From contig WFRG01000104.1 in assembly GCA_015486705.1 (NCBI GenBank), positions 1-9,872 of the forward strand: a DNA stretch of 9,872 bases, given 5' to 3'. Both the position numbers and the translations under genes were made by a program. This DNA comes from Hippea sp. (GTDB lineage: Bacteria; Campylobacterota_A; Desulfurellia; Desulfurellales; Hippeaceae). This document shows positions 1 through 6,372 of the stretch, piece after piece; the stretch's first letter is position 1, and every line of letters begins with the position of its first letter. The notes beneath the pieces are model-generated. The model had not been told where the DNA came from. It did not search any database and worked only from the letters and a program-made list of their open reading frames with translations.

Positions 1-530
1 GCATCATGGCCTGTGGCATCAACAACATATTTACTCGTTATAACTATTGGATCAACAAGTAAACCTGCCATATTAACCGTAGTCCACCCTACTACGAGTC
101 CTGTTACTCTGTATTCATCTTCCACCTTTTTTAACACAACATCTTCAACCTCTATTGTGTTAAATACTGCAAGTCCTGCCTTTGTAGCTTTTGATATCAA
201 GGTTGTAACAGCCTCAACTGAACCAGCAGTATAATAACCATCAGTGTATTTTTCATATTTTATATCAAATTCGTCTAAAATTTCCTTACCCATTTCTTGA
301 ACAACGATTTCATTAAACAACATAGCGCCTCCCCACATACCACCGCCAATAGTTAATCTTTTATCAACAAGCGCTACTTTTACACCATTTTTAGCCAAAT
401 AATAACCACATACAATACCGGCCGGGCCACCGCCTACTATAGTAACATCCGTTTCCAAATAGTCCAAAAGCTTATTCATATAACGCTCTATAATAGCTTT
501 TGAGATAATCCTTTCATCCAACATGTCCAT
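1..530 (-). CDS. thi4: Thi4-family thiazole synthase, 3' end missing
   Basis: The reverse strand is open from ATG at 530 to the left edge (176 full codons), so the C-terminal part is outside the window. A strong ribosome site, GGGAGGTG at 545-538, sits 7 bases before the ATG. The protein has a Rossmann dinucleotide site VGGGPAG (32-38), then GGGMWGGAM (62-70), GWTTVNMAG (148-156), VDP (159-161) and DATGHD (171-176), the motif order of Thi4. The family makes the thiazole phosphate moiety of thiamin from NAD, glycine and sulfur. Yeast Thi4 gives sulfur from its own Cys205, whereas archaeal-type enzymes use free sulfide with iron and usually carry His there. Here the matching residue, two before the conserved Asp, is Leu158. 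This supports a sulfide-dependent, non-suicide enzyme. Archaeal members are often annotated as ribose 1,5-bisphosphate isomerase, which I consider less likely. Last gene of the aroK operon as far as visible. Confidence 0.9.
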   Translation of the reverse strand, partial: MDMLDERIISKAIIERYMNKLLDYLETDVTIVGGGPAGIVCGYYLAKNGVKVALVDKRLTIGGGMWGGAMLFNEIVVQEMGKEILDEFDIKYEKYTDGYYTAGSVEAVTTLISKATKAGLAVFNTIEVEDVVLKKVEDEYRVTGLVVGWTTVNMAGLLVDPIVITSKYVVDATGHD

Positions 531-544
531 ATTCTTACACCTCC

Positions 545-2083
545 CTATTTTCTTCCCACATAGTAAATTCCATCGGGTAACTCAAGCTTAAGCCAAATAT
601 TATTTATCGCTCTTTTATTTCTTGTTATAACAGCACCGTACTTTTCATTAACAGGATGCAACTGCATGCCTAAATACTTCTCCACATAGACAAACAACCT
701 CAAATTTCCGCCATCAGTCATAACATATTTCGGACGATTAGACAAAATGATTTTTGCAACCTTGTATCCGTACCTTTTGTAGTTTGTGTAATACGTAAAA
801 ACATAAGCACCATATGAAGAAACATAAAGCAATTTAAATAGAACACCTAAGACAACGACACCAGATAATAACCTCACCGATTCATGATTAAGTCTGTTGA
901 TTATAAGGAAAAACGAAATAGATAGAACAAAGACAATGCCACTTATATAATAATCCAATCCCTTGACAAATTCAAAATCAAAAAACAAAGTAAAGACAGC
1001 AAAAACAGCCAAAATGCCGAACAGCCATTTAAATAACCTTTTTAATTCAAACACAGGATAAAACTCAAAGACGTAAAAAATAATACCTAAAATAAACGAA
1101 ATAACGGCAAATAATACTAAAGCGTATCTTACTCTTCCATCAGGAATAATCCAGTAAATCAAGAAATTAGGCACAAAGGCAGCTAAGCTAAATACAAAAA
1201 GTTCTTTTATTTTCTCATCCGACCTTACAGATTCCTTAAACTCGCGCAGAAAGTCCTTTCTAAAAAGCAGAAGAAACAAAACGGAAGCGGGGAGAAACCT
1301 CAACCAAAAGCTTATCGGAAATTTGATTAAGTGCTTGAGAACTTCAGGAATTCTTTCGATACTCAAGACGCGGCCGCCACTTGCATGGATTAAAGTCCCC
1401 AAAGCCAAGTCGAATCTGTGAATGTCGCCCTTTGAGACAGCCAAAAGCCATCCAAAAAAGACAATAAAGATAAAAACTGCGCCAAAGATCGTCTCCTTAG
1501 ATAGCAAAAAACGCTTTAAGTCCCTTTTTGCCCAGGCGTAAAAGAACAACGTTAAATAGTAGTAATGCAAAGCGGGAAAACCTTTGGTTAAAAGGGCAAA
1601 AGCCGTAAACACACTACCCAAGAAAAGTTTTCTTTTAAAAACGCAAACCAAAGATAGAAAAACAAGCAGAGAAAAGAACATATCTGTCTCTGCAAGCATG
1701 CCGTAATTAAAATAAGAAATAAAAGCCAAGCCAAAGGAAAAGGCAGAAAAAAGTGCGGCATCAGAACCAACAATGTCCTTTGCAACGATAAAAATTGCAA
1801 GCATAATACCAAACATCGACAGAACAGACACAATGCGTGCACTCCATTCACTCATGCCAAACATCTTAAAAAACATTGCCAAAACAAAGTTGTGTAGTGG
1901 CGGTTTTTTAAAATAAGGCCTGCCAAGAACGTGGGGCACGATGTAATTTCCCGAATAGTTCATCTCCATTGCAATGATGCAGCGGCGTGGCTCTTCCCTG
2001 TGCAGATACATCCTGCCCAAGTGCAACAACGCACCAAAAACGTATAAAGCAACCAAAACAGTAAGCAATTTTTTGGTTATCAT
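545..2083 (-). CDS. ArnT/GT39-like membrane glycosyltransferase
   Basis: A 512-residue protein with about a dozen hydrophobic segments across most of its length, typical of the GT-C fold. After the first membrane segment (about 5-23) comes REEPRR (29-34), matching the acidic loop of ArnT/PMT-type enzymes that binds the lipid-phosphate sugar donor. It is followed by KKPPLHNF (59-66), an acidic AETD (131-134), LLTKGFP (164-170) and a periplasmic-side PDGRVRY (314-320). The family moves a sugar from a polyprenyl-phosphate carrier to lipid A, protein or another envelope acceptor on the outer face of the inner membrane. The acceptor and sugar cannot be read from sequence. Its ATG overlaps the aroK stop as ATGA (2083-2080), which implies translational coupling. 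thi4 starts 14 bases after its TAG. It shares no evident pathway with either neighbour. Confidence 0.8.
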   Translation of the reverse strand: MITKKLLTVLVALYVFGALLHLGRMYLHREEPRRCIIAMEMNYSGNYIVPHVLGRPYFKKPPLHNFVLAMFFKMFGMSEWSARIVSVLSMFGIMLAIFIVAKDIVGSDAALFSAFSFGLAFISYFNYGMLAETDMFFSLLVFLSLVCVFKRKLFLGSVFTAFALLTKGFPALHYYYLTLFFYAWAKRDLKRFLLSKETIFGAVFIFIVFFGWLLAVSKGDIHRFDLALGTLIHASGGRVLSIERIPEVLKHLIKFPISFWLRFLPASVLFLLLFRKDFLREFKESVRSDEKIKELFVFSLAAFVPNFLIYWIIPDGRVRYALVLFAVISFILGIIFYVFEFYPVFELKRLFKWLFGILAVFAVFTLFFDFEFVKGLDYYISGIVFVLSISFFLIINRLNHESVRLLSGVVVLGVLFKLLYVSSYGAYVFTYYTNYKRYGYKVAKIILSNRPKYVMTDGGNLRLFVYVEKYLGMQLHPVNEKYGAVITRNKRAINNIWLKLELPDGIYYVGRK

Positions 2084-2580
2084 TTCAATAAACGTGCCAA
2101 GTTTAAAGCTGCCTCTGTTAGAGACATTCCCTCGTTCACAAAAACCAAATCGGCGTATTTTTCATACAGTTCTGAGCGCTCCCTGTAAAGCTCTTCAATC
2201 GTCTGACCTTTAGGTTTTGCCAATCCCCTCTTTGAGTAATCGCCAAGCCTTCTGACCACCTCTTCAAAGCTGATTTTCAAATAAACCACTTTGGATATGG
2301 CTTTTAAGTGTTTCATGGCAGAAGAAGAATACACAACACTGCCACCTGTGGATATGACTGTGTTCTTGCAATCAAGCGACAAAACCACATCCGCCTCAAT
2401 TTGCCTTAAGCTTAAATACCCAAACCGGTCAACGATCTCTTGAAGCGTCAAACCAGTCTTGTTCTGCACCAAAATATCCGTATCCAAAAAGTCATAAGCC
2501 AACACTTTAGCCAAAACTACACCGACGCTGCTCTTTCCCGAAGACGGCATACCAATCAAAGACATATTCATGGATGTCAT
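2080..2580 (-). CDS. aroK: Shikimate kinase
   Basis: A 166-residue P-loop kinase of normal size for the family, phosphorylating shikimate to shikimate 3-phosphate with ATP in the chorismate/aromatic amino acid pathway in the cytoplasm. Visible signatures are Walker A GMPSSGKS (10-17), FLDTD with the substrate/Mg aspartates (31-35), Arg59 in LSLRQIEAD, the STGG glycine pair (77-80), the lid segment with Arg118 (KRGLAKPKG), and Arg135 in RERSELYEKYAD. The start is uncertain: ATG at 2580 gives MTSMNMSLIG, but the in-frame ATGs at residues 4 and 6 align better with typical AroK N-termini. None of the three has a convincing ribosome site. It heads the minus-strand group with the glycosyltransferase and thi4. 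Confidence 0.93.
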   Translation of the reverse strand: MTSMNMSLIGMPSSGKSSVGVVLAKVLAYDFLDTDILVQNKTGLTLQEIVDRFGYLSLRQIEADVVLSLDCKNTVISTGGSVVYSSSAMKHLKAISKVVYLKISFEEVVRRLGDYSKRGLAKPKGQTIEELYRERSELYEKYADLVFVNEGMSLTEAALNLARLLK

Positions 2581-2600
2581 TTTATCGATTTAAATTAAAC

Positions 2601-2628
2601 TTTCTACCTTTTTCTTGAAAATTGGCAA
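2601..2628 (-). promoter_or_regulatory. Candidate promoter for the aroK operon
   Basis: On the minus strand, TTGCCA (2628-2623), a 16-base spacer and TAGAAA (2606-2601) form a weak sigma-70 type match. Transcription would then begin only about 10-15 bases before the aroK ATG, leaving little room for a ribosome site and matching the absence of one. It overlaps the opposing promoter candidate. Short AT-rich matches like this arise easily by chance. Confidence 0.3.
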
Positions 2629-2642
2629 AAAACAGATAAACT
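2615..2642 (+). promoter_or_regulatory. Candidate promoter for HD-efp-MFS operon
   Basis: TTGAAA (2615-2620), a 16-base spacer and TAAACT (2637-2642) make a plausible sigma-70 type promoter. The start point would be near 2649, just ahead of the ribosome site GGGAGGTG at 2656-2663. It lies in the 87-base divergent gap, the only place a shared promoter for this operon could sit without being inside a gene. Confidence 0.4.
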
Positions 2643-2667
2643 TTAGCCGATTGTTGGGAGGTGAACC

Positions 2668-3219
2668 ATGACGTACGATGAGGCAATGGAGCTTTTGAAG
2701 GAGTACACACAAAGCGAAAGCCTGATCAGGCATGCATTGTGTGTAAGTGAAGCAATGCGATGCTATGCAAGAAAGTTCGGTGAGGATGAGGAACGATGGG
2801 CAATCACAGGATTACTGCATGATTTTGACTATGAAAAATACCCCGATCAGCACCCATACAAAGGCGCAGAGATCTTAAGGGAAAAGGGCGTGGACGAGGA
2901 GATGATCGAAGCCATATTGGGACATGCAAGCTATACCGGTGTCGAAAGAAAGACGCTTTTGGCAAAGGCACTGTTTGCTGTGGATGAACTGAGCGGATTT
3001 CTGTATGCGTATGCACTTGTAAGACCAACAAAAAATCTCAAAGACGTCACAATGAAATCCATCAAGAAAAAGCTAAAGGATAAGGCATTTGCAAAAGGCG
3101 TTAACAGAGACGAGATTGAGCAGGGAGTAAAGGATTTGGGCGTAGATTTATCTGAACATATTCTCTTTGTTGCTGACTGCCTTCAAAAACAGGCAAAACT
3201 AATAGGACTTAACGAATAG
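2668..3219 (+). CDS. HD-domain phosphohydrolase
   Basis: A 183-residue soluble protein with the metal ligands of the HD superfamily in order: His22 (IRHALCV), His51-Asp52 (LLHDFDYEKYPDQH), His86 (GHASYTG) and Asp106 (FAVDELSGF). HD proteins hydrolyse phosphoester bonds, often in nucleotides, but the substrate cannot be told from the motif. The protein is a single domain filling most of the chain, with a Lys-rich helical C-terminal part (130-180) and no attached signalling domain. The start is fixed by GGGAGGTG at 2656-2663, 4 bases before the ATG. It is first in the plus-strand operon, with efp starting 12 bases after its stop, but a functional tie to EF-P is only positional. Confidence 0.85.
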   Translation: MTYDEAMELLKEYTQSESLIRHALCVSEAMRCYARKFGEDEERWAITGLLHDFDYEKYPDQHPYKGAEILREKGVDEEMIEAILGHASYTGVERKTLLAKALFAVDELSGFLYAYALVRPTKNLKDVTMKSIKKKLKDKAFAKGVNRDEIEQGVKDLGVDLSEHILFVADCLQKQAKLIGLNE

Positions 3220-3231
3220 AAAGGAGGGAAA

Positions 3232-3801
3232 ATGGCTGAGATTGCAACAAATGAATTTAAACGAGGCGTAAAATTAGAAATTGAAGGTGACCCTTATGAG
3301 ATCGTTGACTACGAGCACGTCAAACCCGGCAAAGGTCAGGCGTTTGTAAGGGTAAAACTTAAAAATCTAAAAACAGGAAACGTAGTTGAAAAAACGTACA
3401 AATCTGGTACCAAATTACCTTTAGCTGAAGTAGAAGAAAGGATGATGCAATACCTATACAAAGACAACGAGGGTTACAATTTTATGGACTCAAATAGTTA
3501 TGAGCAATATACAATATCCGAAGAAATCATGAGTGATGCAGCTAAGTTTATACAGGAAAACAAGGAAGTTGGCGTCGTTCTGTATAAAGGCATGCCAATT
3601 GGTGTCAACCTCCCGAATTTCGTCGAATTAACCGTAACAGAGACAGAACCAGGCTTTAAAGGCGATACCGCTGCCACAGGAACAAAACCTGCAACATTAG
3701 AAACTGGTGCGGTTGTACAAGTACCGTTCTTTATCAAAGAGGGGGACACCTTAAGGATTGACACAAGAACTGGGCAATATGTAGAACGTGTCAATAAATG
3801 A
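3232..3801 (+). CDS. efp: Translation elongation factor P
   Basis: A 189-residue protein, the normal EF-P length, covering all three beta-barrel domains. EF-P binds between the P and E sites of the ribosome and relieves stalling at consecutive prolines. The N-terminal KOW-like domain holds the tip loop HVKPGKGQAF (29-38), whose Lys34 is the position modified by beta-lysylation in E. coli. The C-terminal OB domain ends with the family signature around RIDTRTGQYVERV (175-187). A perfect-looking ribosome site, AAAGGAGGG at 3220-3228, precedes the ATG. The modifying enzymes (EpmA/EpmB or others) are not in this window. The stop is followed 15 bases later by the MFS start. Confidence 0.98.
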   Translation: MAEIATNEFKRGVKLEIEGDPYEIVDYEHVKPGKGQAFVRVKLKNLKTGNVVEKTYKSGTKLPLAEVEERMMQYLYKDNEGYNFMDSNSYEQYTISEEIMSDAAKFIQENKEVGVVLYKGMPIGVNLPNFVELTVTETEPGFKGDTAATGTKPATLETGAVVQVPFFIKEGDTLRIDTRTGQYVERVNK

Positions 3802-3816
3802 CACAACACCTGCTAG

Positions 3817-4947
3817 ATGGAAAACTTAACAAAACCTATAGTTCTACTGTTCATTGTTGCAACGGCGCATTTCGTAAATGATTGGTATTCACTTTTAATT
3901 GCACCCGCTATTCCTGTTTTAAAAAAGCTTTATACTATAAATTACTTCCAGTCGGGCATGCTCTTAAGCGTGCCTTACTTTTTGGCAGCTATTTTGCAAT
4001 CTCCAATAGCTCACCTATCCGAAACCCACGGAATGAGAAAATTAACCCTGACCACTGGGTTTATCATACTTTCCATTGCCTACTTTTTGTTTTACGTATC
4101 CAATTCTTACTACACGGCACTTTTTGCAACAATCCTCATTGGTATCGGTCTTGGAACATACCATCCACAAGGCATGGGGATTTTGAGCAGCGTATTCAAG
4201 GATAGAAAGGGCATGGCAATAGGTTTAAATGGCATAGGCGGCGCTTTGGGTTATTTTTTTGCACCCATATCTATGGGATATTTGCTTTCCGTCTACGGAA
4301 TAAAGAGCTTCTTGATTGTCTCTGTGCCGGGTATTCTGATGGCTCTAATCATTTTGACCGTTATCAAAATCAAAGAGGAGCCGATAAAAACCTCTTTTAA
4401 AAGCACTTTAACAAAAGAACTGTTGTTGCTTGGCATTGTCGCTATTGTTATACCGTTTTTCTCTCGTGGTATATCATCATTTTTACCAGCATATTTTTAC
4501 TCCCATGGCTCAAATATTCTAAATGCAAATCTGAAAGCTTCCGTTATGCTGCTTGCAGGTCTAATTGCACAGCCGCTCGGTGGTACAATCTCAGATAAGA
4601 TAGGCAGAAAACTCACAATTTCTGTAAGCTATTTTCTTATGGGCGTCTTTCTGGGCCTGTTTTTGATAAAACCCAGTCTCGTATTCCTGTTCCTTATGGG
4701 CTTTTTCATGTCTTTGTCAATACCGGTTAGACATGCATTTGCTGCAGAGATTGGTGGAGAAAAGGTTGATTCAAATATTGCTGTTGTCTTTGGAATGGTA
4801 ATGATTGGCTCATCCATTGCCCCGAGTATGATTGGGGCTTTAGTTGATGCATTTGGTTTTAAAATAGCTTTTGGTTTTAATGTTGCAATAGCTATCTTTG
4901 GTAGCTTGCTTGTTTGGGCAATTAGGCCAGCTAAAAAGCCGGCCTAA
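3817..4947 (+). CDS. MFS transporter, fosmidomycin-resistance-like
   Basis: A 376-residue inner-membrane protein with about twelve hydrophobic segments in two halves joined by a charged loop (roughly 184-200). The N-terminal HFVNDWYSLLIAPAIPVL (18-35) and GTYHPQG (113-119) resemble the Fsr (fosmidomycin resistance) branch of the major facilitator superfamily. The clearest motif-A copy is GGTISDKIGRK (255-265) in the second half, and the first-half copy is degenerate (HLSETHGMRK, 66-75). The family exports drugs or metabolites by proton antiport, but the true substrate is unknown. An in-frame TAG at 3814-3816 rules out an upstream start, and no ribosome site precedes the ATG, so translation is probably coupled to efp 15 bases upstream. 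Confidence 0.85.
   Translation: MENLTKPIVLLFIVATAHFVNDWYSLLIAPAIPVLKKLYTINYFQSGMLLSVPYFLAAILQSPIAHLSETHGMRKLTLTTGFIILSIAYFLFYVSNSYYTALFATILIGIGLGTYHPQGMGILSSVFKDRKGMAIGLNGIGGALGYFFAPISMGYLLSVYGIKSFLIVSVPGILMALIILTVIKIKEEPIKTSFKSTLTKELLLLGIVAIVIPFFSRGISSFLPAYFYSHGSNILNANLKASVMLLAGLIAQPLGGTISDKIGRKLTISVSYFLMGVFLGLFLIKPSLVFLFLMGFFMSLSIPVRHAFAAEIGGEKVDSNIAVVFGMVMIGSSIAPSMIGALVDAFGFKIAFGFNVAIAIFGSLLVWAIRPAKKPA
4922..4947. terminator. Hairpin at the convergent MFS/amt1 ends
   Basis: TTAGGCC (4922-4928) and GGCCTAA (4941-4947) form a perfect 7-bp stem that continues after one mismatch with two more G-C pairs around a TAAAAA loop. It covers the last codons and the TAA stop of the MFS gene and lies just beyond the amt1 stop (4954), where a two-way terminator would be expected. 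No T-run follows on either strand, so it is not a classical intrinsic terminator. Confidence 0.4.
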
Positions 4948-4953
4948 CAGCAA

Positions 4954-6246
4954 TCAGATTTCAAAACCTTTCTCTGTGTGAACAGCAACATCCAAACCTT
5001 TCATCTCGTCTTCCTCATCAACTCTTAAGCCGTTCGTTAGAACCGATGTGATTTTACCACTTATGAAAGTGCCGATGGCAACAAACACTATTGTCGCTAC
5101 AACACCAATTAATTGAACAACGATTTGATGTGTGCCACCGTAGACAAGACCGCGTGCAAAGTTGACCTTTGGATCGGCAAAAAACCCTATTGCTATCATG
5201 CCCCAAATACCGTTTAAGCCGTGAACACCGAATACATCTAAAGAATCATCATAACCCAGTCTGTACTTCAAATAACCTGTCGCTATCCAGCTTATAATAC
5301 CGGCCACAAAACCAATTACAATTGCGCCAACGTTGTTAACAAATCCTGCAGCTGGCGTTATAGCCACAAGACCGGCAACGGCTCCAGATGCAAAGCCCAA
5401 CATTGTCGGGTGTTTATGCACGCTCCAATCCATGAGCATCCAGCTTAAAGCACCGCATGCACCGGCTGTGTTTGTTACAAGAAATGCATTTGAAGCAAGT
5501 GCATTCGAGGCAATGGCACTTCCGGCGTTAAAACCGAACCATCCAAACCACAACATTGCAGCACCGAAAATTGAGAGAGCTATTGAAGACGGCGGCATAG
5601 CCTCTCTTCTAAATCCCCTCCTTGCTCCGACCATCAAAGCAAACACGAGCCCTGCTATACCAGAGCACGTCTCAACCACCAAGCCACCGGCAAAATCAGC
5701 TATACCCATTTTGGCAAGCCATCCGCCGCCCCAAACCCAATGGGCAAGGGGAACATAAACAATTGTTGACCAGATGACGCTAAAGATAACCCAAGAGTTG
5801 AACTTTACCCGTTCAACAACGGAGCCGCTGATTAACGCTGTGGTTATGGCAGCAAAAGTAAGCTGAAAGGCTGCAAAAGCCATAACAGAAACATGCGTTC
5901 CGGGGTAGACCAAATTAATATCCCTACCCATAAACAGATACTTAAATGTCCCGATCAAGCCATTAATATCGCCACCAAACGCCAAACTAAACTGAAAAAC
6001 AATCCAAAGAACCGAAACAATGCCGTAGGTTACAAAAGACATACCCATGGAGTTTAGAACATTCTTTGTGCGCACCATTCCACCGTAAAACAAGGCGAGT
6101 CCTGCGGGCGTCATCATCATAACAAGCGCAGCGGAGATCAAAAGCCAAGCAGTATCGCCTGCACTAACGACACCTGTTGATGCAAAAGCACTAATAGGCA
6201 AGAAAAACAAAATCGAGATTAACATAACCTTCCTTAACAATTTCAT
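4954..6246 (-). CDS. amt: Ammonium transporter Amt1 with Glu at the first twin-His site
   Basis: A 430-residue Amt/MEP/Rh channel-type transporter for ammonium in the inner membrane, working as a trimer. It has a signal peptide-like start (MKLLRKVMLISILFFLPISA) and then eleven expected membrane segments. Family residues seen are Phe127 (AAFQLTF), Asp184 in ADFAGG, Trp236/Phe239/Ser243 in GWFGFNAGS, and the pore histidine His342 in FGVHGLNGIWG. The first pore histidine is replaced by Glu192 (codon GAG at 5673-5671) in VVETCSG. The same swap is known in yeast Mep1/Mep3. The conserved cytosolic tail LRVDEEDEMKGLD...HTEKGFEI, the usual docking region for GlnK, is intact. The reading frame is open to 6321, but I chose ATG 6246 because GGGAGG lies 6 bases before it and the signal peptide starts there. 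A sigma-54 type promoter candidate precedes it. Confidence 0.95.
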   Translation of the reverse strand: MKLLRKVMLISILFFLPISAFASTGVVSAGDTAWLLISAALVMMMTPAGLALFYGGMVRTKNVLNSMGMSFVTYGIVSVLWIVFQFSLAFGGDINGLIGTFKYLFMGRDINLVYPGTHVSVMAFAAFQLTFAAITTALISGSVVERVKFNSWVIFSVIWSTIVYVPLAHWVWGGGWLAKMGIADFAGGLVVETCSGIAGLVFALMVGARRGFRREAMPPSSIALSIFGAAMLWFGWFGFNAGSAIASNALASNAFLVTNTAGACGALSWMLMDWSVHKHPTMLGFASGAVAGLVAITPAAGFVNNVGAIVIGFVAGIISWIATGYLKYRLGYDDSLDVFGVHGLNGIWGMIAIGFFADPKVNFARGLVYGGTHQIVVQLIGVVATIVFVAIGTFISGKITSVLTNGLRVDEEDEMKGLDVAVHTEKGFEI

Positions 6247-6252
6247 ACAGAA

Positions 6253-6258
6253 CCTCCC
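6253..6258 (-). promoter_or_regulatory. Ribosome site that sets the amt1 start
   Basis: GGGAGG on the minus strand, 6 bases before ATG 6246. It decides in favour of the 430-residue protein over the longer open frame from 6321, whose extra 25 residues (MFKKYCFNNSG...) do not look like an Amt N-terminus and would overlap the promoter candidate. Confidence 0.85.
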
Positions 6259-6276
6259 GACGTTTTTCCCGAAAAT

Positions 6277-6292
6277 AGCATAGATAGTTCCA
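6277..6292 (-). promoter_or_regulatory. Candidate sigma-54 (RpoN) promoter of amt1
   Basis: The minus strand reads TGGAACTATCTATGCT. Against the sigma-54 consensus TGGCACG-N4-TTGCW it keeps the invariant GG and GC at exact spacing and matches 9 of the 12 defined positions. A start site about 12 bases past the GC (near 6266) would leave a leader of about 20 bases that contains the GGGAGG ribosome site. Ammonium transporter genes are classic RpoN/NtrC targets, which supports the reading; a chance match is still possible in AT-rich DNA. Confidence 0.6.
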
Positions 6293-6329
6293 CTATTATT
6301 AAAACAATATTTTTTAAACATGTTCTCAC

Positions 6330-6352
6330 TGTAAATACACCCTATGTTTACA
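6330..6352. repeat. Inverted repeat upstream of the amt1 promoter
   Basis: TGTAAA (6330-6335) and TTTACA (6347-6352) are perfect inverted arms separated by 11 bases. The dyad lies about 64-86 bases upstream of the predicted amt1 start point, in the 126-base gap after amt2, a reasonable distance for an activator or enhancer site. It does not match the NtrC consensus that I know. It could also be a simple stem in the end of the amt2 transcript. Confidence 0.45.
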
Positions 6353-6372
6353 TTTTTGTAGATAAAATTACA

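Noticed and set aside
3798..3878. Short frame starting at the ATGA overlapping the efp stop (26 codons)
   Set aside because: It overlaps the MFS start out of frame, has no recognisable sequence and no ribosome site of its own; the ATGA is probably a coincidence.
5333..5758. Plus-strand open frame of 141 codons inside amt1
   Set aside because: It is the complement of a strongly conserved Amt core, has a low-complexity Ala/Pro composition and no ribosome site; a shadow frame.
6247..6321. N-terminal extension of amt1 to ATG 6321
   Set aside because: The extra residues do not resemble an Amt N-terminus, have no ribosome site, and would cover the sigma-54 candidate; ATG 6246 has GGGAGG and begins a signal peptide.
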